Positions 16,277 to 24,914 of a stretch of 33,905 nt of DNA are shown piece by piece; the stretch's first letter is position 1; each line of letters opens with the position of its first letter. The translations under genes and the position numbers were made by a program. The notes under the pieces are model-generated. The model was not told where the DNA came from. It ran no database searches and saw only the letters and a list, made by a program, of their open reading frames with translations. The DNA comes from an uncultured Gammaproteobacteria bacterium (lineage in GTDB: Bacteria > Pseudomonadota > Gammaproteobacteria > HK1), in assembly GCA_947258715.1 (NCBI GenBank), contig CAMYJH010000034.1, forward strand, positions 1 through 33,905, given 5' to 3'.

Positions 16277-17463
16277 GCACAACCCCGCGTGACGGCGGCC
16301 CGGTGATCGATCCGGAGGATCCCACGGGCCCCGGGGCACAGCTCCGCGAGGCCCGCCACCGGGCGAACCTGTCAATAGAAGAAGTCGCCACACAGCTCCG
16401 CCTGGACCGGCGCACGGTGCGCGCGCTGGAGGAGAACGAGTTCCAGTATCTGCCCGCGCCGACCTTCATCCGCGGCTATATCCGCAGCTACGCAAGGCTG
16501 CTGGGGCTGCCCCCCGGGCCGATCCTGGAGGCCTACGACTACCAGGGGTTCACCCCCCCGGCGATCATGGCCGATATCACCCAGCGGCCCCAGGCGCGAT
16601 TCAGCGACTTTCCCGTTCTCCTGGCAACCTACGTGGTGGCCGCCGGCCTGGTGGCCATGGTCGTCATGTGGTGGCACAGCCGAGAGTCGGTGCCGGAGGC
16701 GCCGGCGGAGGTGGAACTCGTCGCTGACCTGCCCCAGGAAGCCGCCGCGACGCCGCCAGGCGCAACGTCGGAGAGCGCGAGCTTGGATGAGCAGCAACCC
16801 CCGGAGCCGGCCCCCCCGGCCGAGGAGCTGGTTGCGGTGGAAGTCGGCGACGCCCAGTCGGAGACCGGCATCGCGCTCGGCGCGCCGATGGTGAACGCGG
16901 CCCCTGAGAGCTTGGTGCGCCAGCTTCAGACGCCGAGCGAGTCGGCTTCGTCAGACTCCGGCTCCGCCGTCGCCCCGGCTCGCGAGCCTGCCGCAGACGC
17001 GCCCGCGAATGCGGCAACAAACCGCACTGTGACCGTGCGCGAAGCCCTGATTACCGCCATGGAGACGCCGCCGCCGCCCCCAGGCCGCCTGGTGATCCGT
17101 TTCAGCGACGAGTCCTGGGTAGAGGTCTTCGACGCCGACGGTATCCGGCGCGAATTTCGCCTCGCCACCCCGGGCAGCCGCACCAGCGTCAGCGGTACGC
17201 CGCCCTTCAACGTGCTGCTGGGCTTCGCCGAAGGCGCGCTGGTGACCTTCGACGGCCGAGACTATGACATTACGCGCTTCATCCGCGGCGATACCGCCCG
17301 CTTCCTCATCGGCCCTGACGGCCTGGCTAAAGCGCGCCCGCCGAAGCCGCCACCCGAGCCTGACCAAAGCTCCGCCATAGCGGGGTCCGAACCGTCCCCC
17401 CTTCCACCGGAAGCGGCCGCAGCGCAGCCCTCCGCCTCGACCAACACGCCGGCCTCAAATTGA
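16273..17463 (+). CDS. rodZ: RodZ-like cell-shape protein (HTH, one membrane helix, DUF4115)
   Basis: RodZ is a bitopic inner-membrane protein that links MreB filaments to the elongasome. The 396-residue product has an N-terminal Cro/Xre-type helix-turn-helix (about residues 15-85, LREARHRANLSIEEVATQLR...TFIRGYIRSYARLLGL). One membrane helix follows (about 116-136, VLLATYVVAAGLVAMVVMWW). A long Pro/Ala/Glu-rich periplasmic linker then leads to a C-terminal DUF4115 beta domain (about 275-350, VIRFSDESWVEVFDADG). It overlaps pilF by four bases. In E. coli and Pseudomonas the next gene is ispG; here it is hisS. Confidence 0.92.
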   Translation: MSTTPRDGGPVIDPEDPTGPGAQLREARHRANLSIEEVATQLRLDRRTVRALEENEFQYLPAPTFIRGYIRSYARLLGLPPGPILEAYDYQGFTPPAIMADITQRPQARFSDFPVLLATYVVAAGLVAMVVMWWHSRESVPEAPAEVELVADLPQEAAATPPGATSESASLDEQQPPEPAPPAEELVAVEVGDAQSETGIALGAPMVNAAPESLVRQLQTPSESASSDSGSAVAPAREPAADAPANAATNRTVTVREALITAMETPPPPPGRLVIRFSDESWVEVFDADGIRREFRLATPGSRTSVSGTPPFNVLLGFAEGALVTFDGRDYDITRFIRGDTARFLIGPDGLAKARPPKPPPEPDQSSAIAGSEPSPLPPEAAAAQPSASTNTPASN

Positions 17464-17528
17464 CCCCTGCGCGGATTCTTGCGCCTCTTCCCTTATGCCA
17501 CCGCGCGCCCGCCCGCGGCGTGGAATTC

Positions 17529-17537
17529 TGCTAGAAT
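17529..17537 (+). promoter_or_regulatory. Candidate extended -10 promoter for hisS
   Basis: TGCTAGAAT (17529-17537) is an extended -10 (TGn plus TAGAAT) with no good -35. It lies in the gap between rodZ and hisS, 80 bp before the probable hisS start, where ispG would usually be. Confidence 0.45.
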
Positions 17538-17616
17538 CCGCGCCGCAATAAGCTTCGACTGAAGGCGCCGCTGACTTTCCGCAACGGCGTCTATGCGCCG
17601 CTCGCCTCATCCAGAT

Positions 17617-18888
17617 ATGAAAACGATCAAGGCGATTCGCGGGATGAACGACATCTCTCCCGCGGAAGTCTCCTATTGGCAGCTGTTCGAGGACACCGCG
17701 CGCTCGGTGCTGGCCGCTTACGGCTATCAGGAGATGCGCCCGCCGATAGTGGAACGCACGGAGCTGTTCCAGCGTTCTGTAGGAGAAAGTACGGACATCG
17801 TTGAGAAGGAGATGTACACCTTTGAAGACCGCAGCGGCGACAGCCTCACGCTTCGGCCCGAGTGCACCGCGAGCTGCGTGCGTGCCGCGGTGGAGCACGG
17901 CTGGCTGCGAGGCGGCGGGGTGCGCATCTGGCACATCGGCCCCATGTTCCGTTACGAGCGTCCGCAAAAAGGCCGCTACCGCCAGTTTCACCAGCTGGAC
18001 GTCGAGGCCCTGGGGTTTCCCGGTCCCGACGTGGACGCCGAGCTTATTTTGATTTCGGCGCGGCTATGGAAACGCCTGGGGCTGAAAAACATCCGGCTCG
18101 AAATCAACTCTCTCGGTGCCCGCGACGCCCAGGCGGCCTACCGGCAGACGCTGGTGGATTACTTTGGCGCCCACCGGGAAGCGCTCGACGAAGATAGCCT
18201 GAGACGTCTTGGCAGCAATCCGCTGAGGATCCTCGACAGCAAAAACCCCGAGCTGCAGGCGCTGATTACTGATGCGCCGGCGCCGGTGGATCATCTGGAT
18301 GCGCAGTCGGCGGATCACTTCGAAGGGCTGAAGCGCGCATTGCGCGAGGCGGGGGTCGCCTTCGAGGTCAACAAGCGTCTGGTGCGCGGCCTCGACTATT
18401 ACACCGGCACGGTGTTCGAGTGGCTCACCGACGAGCTAGGGGCGCAAAATGCCGTTTGCGGCGGTGGCCGCTACGACGGCCTGATCGAGGAGATCGGCGG
18501 GCCGGCGACGCCGGCCACGGGATTTGCGCTGGGCATCGAGCGCTTGGTTGAGCTACTCAAAGTGCAACAGGTCGTTCCCATGGAGGCGTCTCCCCACGCT
18601 TACCTGGTGGCTGTGGGCGACCGCGCCGGGCAGCTGGCGCTGGCGCTGGCTGAGCGGATACGGGACCAGTCACCCGGACTGCGCCTGCTTGTGGACGCCG
18701 GTAAGGGCAGCTTCAAGGCGAAGCTCAAACGCGCCGACCGGAGCAGCGCCCGTTTCGCGCTTATCATCGGCGACTCCGAAGCCGAAGCCGGGACCGTGGG
18801 TGTCAAAGATCTGCGCTCGAACCATCCGCAGACGACCATCGCCCAAACGGAAATCGGTGGCTTTTTTCACCAGCAGGTTTTGAATTGA
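17617..18888 (+). CDS. hisS: Histidyl-tRNA synthetase
   Basis: This class II synthetase charges tRNA-His. The 423-residue form from ATG 17617 starts MKTIKAIRGMNDISP, aligning with the E. coli N-terminus; an ATG eight codons upstream (17593) is the other option. Visible are the motif 2 region (MYTFEDRSGDSLTLRPE to VRAAVEHG), GPMFRYERPQKGRYRQFHQ, the histidine-binding LVRGLDYYTGTVFEW, motif 3 (GFALGIERL) and a C-terminal anticodon-binding domain. Motif 2 reads RPECTA (Cys83) where the usual sequence is RPEGTA. The frame is otherwise intact and it is presumably the only hisS, so activity must be retained. It is followed 67 bp later by yfgM. Confidence 0.97.
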   Translation: MKTIKAIRGMNDISPAEVSYWQLFEDTARSVLAAYGYQEMRPPIVERTELFQRSVGESTDIVEKEMYTFEDRSGDSLTLRPECTASCVRAAVEHGWLRGGGVRIWHIGPMFRYERPQKGRYRQFHQLDVEALGFPGPDVDAELILISARLWKRLGLKNIRLEINSLGARDAQAAYRQTLVDYFGAHREALDEDSLRRLGSNPLRILDSKNPELQALITDAPAPVDHLDAQSADHFEGLKRALREAGVAFEVNKRLVRGLDYYTGTVFEWLTDELGAQNAVCGGGRYDGLIEEIGGPATPATGFALGIERLVELLKVQQVVPMEASPHAYLVAVGDRAGQLALALAERIRDQSPGLRLLVDAGKGSFKAKLKRADRSSARFALIIGDSEAEAGTVGVKDLRSNHPQTTIAQTEIGGFFHQQVLN

Positions 18889-18955
18889 TGGCACCGTGCG
18901 GGGTATTTTCCGTCTCGGCGCAGATACCGGAATAAACCAGAACAGGACCCAGCAT

Positions 18956-19600
18956 TTGGAAACCGCAGAGCAGGAACTCGAAGCGCTTAAGGATTGGTGG
19001 AAGGAGAACGGTCGCACGCTGGTGGTGGGCGTCGCCATCGGTCTTGGCGGAATTTTTGGCTGGACATGGTGGCAGGACCATTTACGCAGCCAGGCAGAAG
19101 AAGCGTCGCAGATTTATCAACGACTGATTCAGGACGCCGCCGTCGAAAGGCACGACAGCGTTCGCGCACAGGCCGCGGAGATCATCCAGAGCTATCCGAA
19201 AAGCGGCTACGCCACGCTTGCCGTGCTGCTGGCTGCCAAGAGTGCGTTTGCGGAGAATGATTTCGACGAGGCCAAACGGCAGCTCCGATGGGTCGTCGAC
19301 AGCTCGGACAACGCGAGCTTCAAGGACCTGGCGCGGCTGCGCCTCGCGCGCATTCTGATCGACGGGGACAGGCTCGACGAAGCCACCAGCGTCGTCGAGT
19401 CTGTTGAGCAAGAGGCTTTCCGCGCCGGCGCAGACGAAATTCGCGGCGATATCGAGGTCATCCGAGGAAATACTCAGGGCGCGCGCGAAGCCTTCCTGCG
19501 AGCGCTGGGGGACAGCGCCATCAGCGGCCCGACGCGCTCCCGCGTGCAGATGAAGCTCGACGATTTGGGAAGCAGCCAGGAAGACGATGTTCAGGGTTAA
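18956..19600 (+). CDS. yfgM: YfgM family SecYEG-associated TPR protein
   Basis: In E. coli, YfgM is an inner-membrane protein with a periplasmic TPR domain that works with PpiD at the Sec translocon. The product has a short cytoplasmic segment (ETAEQELEALKDWWKENGRT), one membrane helix (about residues 21-38, LVVGVAIGLGGIFGWTWW) and a TPR-type helical C-terminal part ending with a repeat near NTQGAREAFLRAL. I chose TTG 18956 because it gives the usual N-terminus. An AGGA lies 8-10 bp upstream, and the in-frame extension back to GTG 18896 has no family resemblance. It overlaps bamB by 14 bp. The order hisS-yfgM-bamB-der is conserved in gammaproteobacteria. Confidence 0.88.
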   Translation: METAEQELEALKDWWKENGRTLVVGVAIGLGGIFGWTWWQDHLRSQAEEASQIYQRLIQDAAVERHDSVRAQAAEIIQSYPKSGYATLAVLLAAKSAFAENDFDEAKRQLRWVVDSSDNASFKDLARLRLARILIDGDRLDEATSVVESVEQEAFRAGADEIRGDIEVIRGNTQGAREAFLRALGDSAISGPTRSRVQMKLDDLGSSQEDDVQG

Positions 19601-20753
19601 CTGTTTGAAAGCGGCGATTCTCGCCGCCGCTCTACTGCTTGCCGGCTGCGCCACGGTGGGTTCGTGGTTCAGTAAGGATGAGGTCGCGGACCCGCCCGCT
19701 GAGCTGGTCGATTTCGAGGAACAGATCGAGGTCGACGAGATCTGGAGCCGTAAAGTCGGCGCCGGAGTGTCGGAGAACTACCTCAAGCTGCGTCCGCTGG
19801 TAGACAGCGGCCGCGTGTTCGCGGCTGGAAGAAAGGGTGGTATCCGAGCCTTTGAGGCAAAAAGCGGTGACGAGATTTGGAGCGCCGAGACAAGAACGCC
19901 GATCTCGGGCGGCCCGGGCGGCGGCGAGGGTCTGGTGCTCGTCGGCAGCAGCGACGGCGACGTGGTGGCGCTGTCGGCGGAGACGGGCGAAGAGAAATGG
20001 CGGACCCGGGTGACCAGCGAGGTGCTGGCGCCGCCGGTAGCCGCAAACGGCGTGGTCGTAGCCAGGACCTCCGACGGAAAGCTTTTCGGGCTGAGCGTTG
20101 AGGATGGGTCACAGCTGTGGGTGTACGACCGAAGCGTCCCGATCCTCACCCTGCGCGGCACCAGTATGCCGGTGCTGGTGTCCGGCGCCGCGGTGTCCGG
20201 CTTCGACAGCGGACAGCTGGTGGCCGTATCCCTGGAAAACGGACAGACGCTGTGGGAACAGCGCATTGCCGTACCCCGCGGCCGATCGGAACTGGAGCGG
20301 CTGGTGGACATCGACGCCGATCCGCTGGTCGCTGGCCCCGTGGTCTACGCGGTCACCTTCCAGGGCCGTCTCGCCGCGCTGGAACTTTCCAGTGGCAACA
20401 TCATCTGGCGGCGGGAGATGTCCTCTTACGCCGGACTCGGTCTACAAGACGAGATCATCTACGTAACCGACAGTGACAGCTTGGTCTGGGCGCTGGACCG
20501 AAGAAACAGCGCCTCGCTGTGGCGTCAGGACAAGCTCAAGTGGCGCCAGCTGACCGCTCCGCTCGGCATCGGCCGCTACGTGGTGGTCGGGGATTTCGAC
20601 GGTTACGTGCACTGGCTGAGTCGGGAAGATGGCCGCATGCTGGCACGGGTACGCGTCGACAGCAGCGGTATCCTGGCCTCTCCGGTGGCATACCGTGACA
20701 TCGTCTTCATCTACGGCAGGAGTGGCACCCTGACAGCGCTTCAGGTGCAATAG
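19587..20753 (+). CDS. bamB: Outer-membrane protein assembly lipoprotein BamB
   Basis: BamB is a periplasm-facing lipoprotein of the BAM complex that binds BamA and helps insert beta-barrel proteins. The 388-residue product has a lipobox LLAGC (Cys21) and an eight-bladed propeller of PQQ-like repeats. Repeat cores are visible as GDEIWSAETRTPISGGPG, GEEKWRTRVTSEVLAPP, GSQLWVYDRSVPIL, GQTLWEQRIAVPRG, SGNIIWRREMSS and NSASLWRQDKLKWR. It overlaps the end of yfgM by 14 bp, indicating coupled translation. bamC lies 1.7 kb away on the other strand. Confidence 0.97.
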   Translation: MFRVNCLKAAILAAALLLAGCATVGSWFSKDEVADPPAELVDFEEQIEVDEIWSRKVGAGVSENYLKLRPLVDSGRVFAAGRKGGIRAFEAKSGDEIWSAETRTPISGGPGGGEGLVLVGSSDGDVVALSAETGEEKWRTRVTSEVLAPPVAANGVVVARTSDGKLFGLSVEDGSQLWVYDRSVPILTLRGTSMPVLVSGAAVSGFDSGQLVAVSLENGQTLWEQRIAVPRGRSELERLVDIDADPLVAGPVVYAVTFQGRLAALELSSGNIIWRREMSSYAGLGLQDEIIYVTDSDSLVWALDRRNSASLWRQDKLKWRQLTAPLGIGRYVVVGDFDGYVHWLSREDGRMLARVRVDSSGILASPVAYRDIVFIYGRSGTLTALQVQ

Positions 20754-20808
20754 CTGCTGCGGGTCGCGCTTACTCCAGGCCGACCGAACCCGTTTCGAGA
20801 TCGCTCAG

Positions 20809-22197
20809 ATGCTACCCGTGGTCGCAATCGCAGGCCGTCCCAACGTGGGGAAATCCACCCTATTCAACTGCCTGACGCGGGGACGTGACGCTATTGTCGC
20901 CGACCAGCCGGGAGTGACCCGGGATCGTATCTACGGCGTTGCCCGGGCCGGGGAACGACAATTCCTGATCGTCGACACGGGAGGTCTGAGCCCCGATGCT
21001 GATGACGTCGGTCGGCTGGTTTCGTCCCAGGCGGAGCGGGCGGTGGAAGAAGCCGACGTGGTGCTGTTCATTGTCGACGCCCGCGACGGACTCGCCGCCG
21101 ACGACGAAACCATCGCTACCTGGCTTCGCCGATTGGGGCGAAACGTGGTGGTAGTGGTGAATAAGATCGACGGTCTGGACGCCGATGTCGCCGCAAGTGA
21201 GTTCTACAAGCTCGGATACGATACCCTGACCCCGGTAGCGGCAACCCACCGGCGCGGCATACGCAGCCTGCAGGAAATCATCGAGGCGCTGCTACCGCAG
21301 GACACTGAGGCGGCCGCGGGCGACGAAAGCGAGGGCGTGCGCGTTTGCATACTCGGGCGCCCTAACGTGGGCAAGTCCACCCTGATCAACAATATCGTGG
21401 GCGAGGAGCGCCTGGTTGCCCACGACGCGCCGGGCACCACCCGGGACAGCGTCGAAGTGCCCTTCTCCCGCGACAATCGCAACTACGTCCTCATCGATAC
21501 CGCCGGCGTTCGCCGCCGCGCCCGGGTAACTGAGGCGGTGGAAAAGTTAAGCGCGCTCAAGTCACTGCGCGCGCTTTCTTCCTGTCACGTGGCAGTGCTG
21601 GTGGTAGATGCCAGTGACGGCGTGTTCGATCAAGATCTTCACCTGCTCGGCGCTGCCCTGGACGCGGGACGATCTGTGGTGATTGCGGTGAACAAATCGG
21701 ACACGCTCAGTGCCGAGCAGCGCAAGGCGGTCAGGGCGGCCTTGAAACACACCTTCCGCTTCGTCGACTTCATCCCCGTGGTGTTCATCTCAGCCCTCAA
21801 GGGCACCGGAATCGGACGCCTGCTCATCAGCGTGGACAGGATATGGCGGGAACGGCGAAAGAAACTCTCCACTCCCATGCTGACAAGGCTGCTGGGCGAG
21901 GTGACGGAACGCAACCCGCCGCCCGCCCCGCGCGGCCGCCGTATCAAGCTGCGCTACGCCCACGCCGGTGGCAGCGATCCGCCGCGGATTATCATTCATG
22001 GTAATCAGGTGGAGAGCCTGCCGGAGAGTTATCGCCGCTACTTGACGCGGGTTTTCCGCGAGGCCCTGGGCTATCCGGGCACGCCGATCAAGGTCGAGTT
22101 CCGCCGCGGAAAAAATCCCTACGAGGGAAAGAAGAACCCGCTAACACCGCGGCAAAAGCGCAGGCGCAAACGAATGATCCGGCATTCGAGGAAGTGA
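20809..22197 (+). CDS. der: Ribosome-biogenesis GTPase Der (EngA)
   Basis: Der is a double GTPase needed for 50S subunit maturation. The 462-residue protein has two G domains: P-loops GRPNVGKS at residues 9-16 and again at 183-190, switch motifs DTGG and DTAG, and NKID and NKSD specificity motifs. A C-terminal KH-like domain ends in a very basic tail (RRKRMIRHSRK). The start is 55 bp after the bamB stop and lacks a strong ribosome site. It ends the plus-strand block and converges with bamC across a REP-containing gap. Confidence 0.98.
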   Translation: MLPVVAIAGRPNVGKSTLFNCLTRGRDAIVADQPGVTRDRIYGVARAGERQFLIVDTGGLSPDADDVGRLVSSQAERAVEEADVVLFIVDARDGLAADDETIATWLRRLGRNVVVVVNKIDGLDADVAASEFYKLGYDTLTPVAATHRRGIRSLQEIIEALLPQDTEAAAGDESEGVRVCILGRPNVGKSTLINNIVGEERLVAHDAPGTTRDSVEVPFSRDNRNYVLIDTAGVRRRARVTEAVEKLSALKSLRALSSCHVAVLVVDASDGVFDQDLHLLGAALDAGRSVVIAVNKSDTLSAEQRKAVRAALKHTFRFVDFIPVVFISALKGTGIGRLLISVDRIWRERRKKLSTPMLTRLLGEVTERNPPPAPRGRRIKLRYAHAGGSDPPRIIIHGNQVESLPESYRRYLTRVFREALGYPGTPIKVEFRRGKNPYEGKKNPLTPRQKRRRKRMIRHSRK

Positions 22198-22246
22198 TTG
22201 ATTGGGAGTTCCTCCATGCACGCATGACCGTGCCCGCCAATAGACC

Positions 22247-22271
22247 CTGTAGGAGCGCCTGTTGGGAGCGG
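22247..22271 (+). repeat. Divergent REP-like unit
   Basis: The segment beginning TGTAGGAGCGCC, followed by a GGGAGCGG arm, resembles the head of the REP units elsewhere in the window but lacks the clean GCGAGC palindrome and the conserved tail. It lies between convergent der and bamC. Confidence 0.4.
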
Positions 22272-22340
22272 TGCCTTTTGCACTCATATGCGAGACGCGG
22301 GTAGAGCGTCGAAGATAGGGTCTGAATCGGAGCCCGCTTA

Positions 22341-22380
22341 AGGAGCGAGCTTGCTCGCGATTCCTTGGATCAGGCGGTTC
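22341..22380 (+). repeat. REP-like palindromic unit with conserved tail
   Basis: AGGAGCGAGCTTGCTCGCGA contains the stem GCGAGC-TT-GCTCGC (22345-22358). The tail TTCCTTGGATCAGGCGGTTC is shared, with few changes, with units at 25621 and 27205. It lies between convergent der and bamC. Confidence 0.8.
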
Positions 22381-22427
22381 GCAAATCGACGAGCAATCTC
22401 ACGAATTGCGCCTCACGGGTAACGGGC

Positions 22428-23627
22428 CTATTTAAGCTGCTGGTGTAATAGGCTAAGGATACGATCGGCAGTATCGCTATTCTCAGGCTCGCCGTTGGTG
22501 TTCAAAACTACGACTTCGGTGGTGGTGTCACCTTCACGGCCGCCCACCAGGCTGATGAGATATTCGTCCTTACTCGTATCCCGGCTTTCATCGCCCCAGA
22601 ACTTGAGCTTGGAAAAAAAGCCTTCCTTTTTTTCGCCGCTGATGTCGATATTCGGATCGACATAACGCACGAAATAAAGACCGCGCGTCCGATCCCTATC
22701 TTCGACCGTGAATCCGACCCGATCCAGCGCCAATCCGGTGCGCCGCCATGCGCGGGGGAAACTATCCTCCAGCGACAGGGATCTGCCACCGTTCTCGTTC
22801 TGCACCAGCCTTGCCCGGTCACGCCTATCCGGCGTTTGTAAAACTATCTCCCGGGCACGCTCCTGCTCCATCCCGAAATTCACCATCATTCGGTGCAGCA
22901 TTTCCGCCTCGAGCTCCGGGTCCGCGGGACGCGGCTGCCATACCTTGGACGGCTCGTCATCCGATCCCACCGGTCGCGTCCTGTTCTCGGGCAGGACCTC
23001 TTCGGCGCCGCGATGGGAAATGAAGACTTCCGTCGTGCCAGGCTCCACGCCGCGTTCCAACCGGGTTCTGAACTTGTCCCGAGTGGCGGCACCCCAAAGG
23101 ACGGTGGAAAACTTGCGCATAAAGGAGAAAAGCCCGCCCTGGAACTGGTCCCTCTCCTCGGCCCAGTCGGTTTCCATAATACCGATGCTGGGATCGTCAA
23201 TCTGGATTAGAAACCCCTGTTCCAGCCAGAAATCCCTGACCCGGGGCCAGATTTCCGCCGGCGTCGCGTTGATCACCAGCCAGCGCGTATCGCCGCTGCG
23301 CTCCATGCGAACATCGTCCACTTGCGGGAGAATGGTGTTCTGGACTGCCGCGGTGCGGTTCCCGCCGCTCGCGTACTCGGAATAGGTGGTACCGCTTTGC
23401 GCGGGATCCTCCGGTACAGGATAGCTGTCACCGACGTTTGCGCTGCTCAAATCCGGCGGTATTTCCAGCGGCGGAACGCTTTTGCTGGATTTGTACATGG
23501 GCTCCTTGCTCGGCAGAACCCGGTCCGCCGCATCTTCAAGCGTACCGCTGCAGCCACCGGTGATTGCCAGCGCGATTGAAACAAAGCCCGCCGCGACGAA
23601 GGAACGAGAAAGCAGCCAGCGGCTCAT
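22428..23627 (-). CDS. bamC: Outer-membrane protein assembly lipoprotein BamC
   Basis: BamC (NlpB) is a lipoprotein of the BAM complex. The 399-residue product has a signal sequence ending ITGGC (Cys26). An N-terminal unstructured segment with the conserved KSVPPLEIPPDLS region, known in E. coli to bind BamD, comes next. Two helix-grip domains follow (about residues 105-215 and 265-390). Its start overlaps the dapA stop as ATGA, so the pair is co-transcribed from dapA; dapA-bamC is the E. coli order. The purC gene that follows in E. coli is not here; der converges instead across REP units. Confidence 0.94.
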   Translation of the reverse strand: MSRWLLSRSFVAAGFVSIALAITGGCSGTLEDAADRVLPSKEPMYKSSKSVPPLEIPPDLSSANVGDSYPVPEDPAQSGTTYSEYASGGNRTAAVQNTILPQVDDVRMERSGDTRWLVINATPAEIWPRVRDFWLEQGFLIQIDDPSIGIMETDWAEERDQFQGGLFSFMRKFSTVLWGAATRDKFRTRLERGVEPGTTEVFISHRGAEEVLPENRTRPVGSDDEPSKVWQPRPADPELEAEMLHRMMVNFGMEQERAREIVLQTPDRRDRARLVQNENGGRSLSLEDSFPRAWRRTGLALDRVGFTVEDRDRTRGLYFVRYVDPNIDISGEKKEGFFSKLKFWGDESRDTSKDEYLISLVGGREGDTTTEVVVLNTNGEPENSDTADRILSLLHQQLK

Positions 23628-24508
23628 GCGGCCAGCGCCTCCGAGGCGGTCTGCATCGCGAGGCGCACCTGGTCATGAAACTTCTCCGACAACGGCGTGA
23701 GCGGCAAGCGGATGCCGGGGCCCATGAGCCCGAGTTGCGACACCGCCCACTTGGCGGGAATAGGGTTGGATTCGAGAAAGAGCGCCTTGTGCAGCGGCTG
23801 CAGGCTGTCGTCGATGCGCCGGGCCCCGTCGACGTCGCCGTCCAGAGCGCGCATGCACATGTCGTGCATCTGTGCCGGAGCGACGTTGGCGGTTACCGAA
23901 ATCACGCCACGCCCGCCGGCTACAATGGCCTGCATCGCCAGCCAGTCTTCACCACTGTAAATCTCGAACTCGGAGCCGCACTGATCCACCAGCGCCTTGA
24001 TCCGATCCAGATCTCCGGTCGCCTCCTTGATTCCAACAATGTTGGGGATGTCAGCCAGCCTCGCCACCGTTTCGGGAAGCATGTCGCAGGCGGTGCGCCC
24101 CGGAACGTTATACAGGATCTGAGGAATATCCACGGCCTCGGCGATGGCCCTGAAATGACGGTAGAGGCCCTCCTGGGTAGGCTTGTTGTAATAAGGCGTC
24201 ACCAGAAGGCAGGCATTCACCCCGGCCTCCCTCGCGCCTGCGGTCAGATTGATGGCCTCCGAAGTCGAGTTGGCGCCGGTGCCGCCGATAACCGGAATGC
24301 GTCCGTTTGCCAGCTCTACGATTCGCGCGATGACCCGGGTATGCTCGCCGTGGTCAAGAGTCGCCGATTCGCCGGTGGTGCCTACGGCGATGATGGCGTC
24401 CGTGTGGTTCTCGACGTGGAATTCCACCAGCCGCGCGAGGCCTTCGTCGTCAATGGCGCCGTCCGTCTGCATCGGCGTCACCATCGCTACCATACTGCCT
24501 TGAAACAT
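23624..24508 (-). CDS. dapA: 4-hydroxy-tetrahydrodipicolinate synthase
   Basis: This enzyme condenses pyruvate with aspartate semialdehyde, the first step to diaminopimelate and lysine. The product has 294 residues from ATG 24508, the usual length. It keeps the Schiff-base Lys161 in GIKEATGD, Tyr133 and Arg138 in ILYNVPGRTA, and Thr44/Tyr107 of the catalytic triad at exactly the E. coli numbers. An in-frame extension to 24613 (35 more codons) has no family resemblance and is not used. It overlaps bamC by 4 bp and diverges from gcvR. Confidence 0.97.
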   Translation of the reverse strand: MFQGSMVAMVTPMQTDGAIDDEGLARLVEFHVENHTDAIIAVGTTGESATLDHGEHTRVIARIVELANGRIPVIGGTGANSTSEAINLTAGAREAGVNACLLVTPYYNKPTQEGLYRHFRAIAEAVDIPQILYNVPGRTACDMLPETVARLADIPNIVGIKEATGDLDRIKALVDQCGSEFEIYSGEDWLAMQAIVAGGRGVISVTANVAPAQMHDMCMRALDGDVDGARRIDDSLQPLHKALFLESNPIPAKWAVSQLGLMGPGIRLPLTPLSEKFHDQVRLAMQTASEALAA

Positions 24509-24913
24509 TCGCCCGCCCCCGGGTTTGCTGAATTGAGAAACTATGAAAAGCGAGCGGGAAATCGCCTTTCGGCAGGCCAATTGGGCACTTTTCCGCTCCG
24601 CCGGCCAGCCCATCGAGCGCGCTGAGCGCGATTTCTGAGAAGGACCCCTTTTGGCGAAACGCTGTCACCAAAATTCGAGGTTGCTCAGAAACCCTCTCAT
24701 GCTACTTGCGCCCTCTTGGGTTGGCAACACGGGCGCCCGGCCCAGCCTCGCTGCCGGCTTCCCCGGGCGCCGGCCTCAGGTCCGGGGAGCGCGCTCTGGG
24801 CTATACTTTTCCGCCGATGCGCCGGTCAAAAACAGTCGGCGCGCTGCCGGACCCCGCCCCGATGGAGTCGCCCGAGGGAACATGACGCCTAACGCGCCTT
24901 CCTTGCCCAGTTA
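24509..24913. other. Divergent control region between dapA and gcvR
   Basis: Promoters for both genes must lie here. The clearest element is a -10-like TATACT (24802-24807) pointing to gcvR, without a good -35. A 9-bp GC inverted repeat, GGCGCCCGG (24732-24740) and CCGGGCGCC (24763-24771), lies upstream of it. TTTCTGAG near 24633 and CTCAGAAA near 24685 form another spaced pair. A mini-ORF just before gcvR is listed separately. Confidence 0.4.
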
Positions 24914-24914
24914 A
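24882..24914 (+). CDS. Possible 10-codon leader ORF coupled to gcvR
   Basis: ATG 24882 is preceded by GAGGGAAC and encodes MTPNAPSLPS. Its TAA shares a base with the gcvR start (TAATG). gcvR itself has no ribosome site in front of its ATG, so termination-reinitiation from this mini-ORF could drive its translation. This may be chance: the peptide has no recognisable content. Confidence 0.3.
   Translation: MTPNAPSLPS

Noticed and set aside
24509..24613. 35-codon N-terminal extension of dapA
   Set aside because: DapA proteins start at MFQGSMVAM-like sequences and catalytic residue numbers match E. coli exactly from 24508.
23564..24625. 353-codon open frame on the plus strand
   Set aside because: It is antisense to bamC and dapA, both of which are unmistakable with catalytic residues in place.
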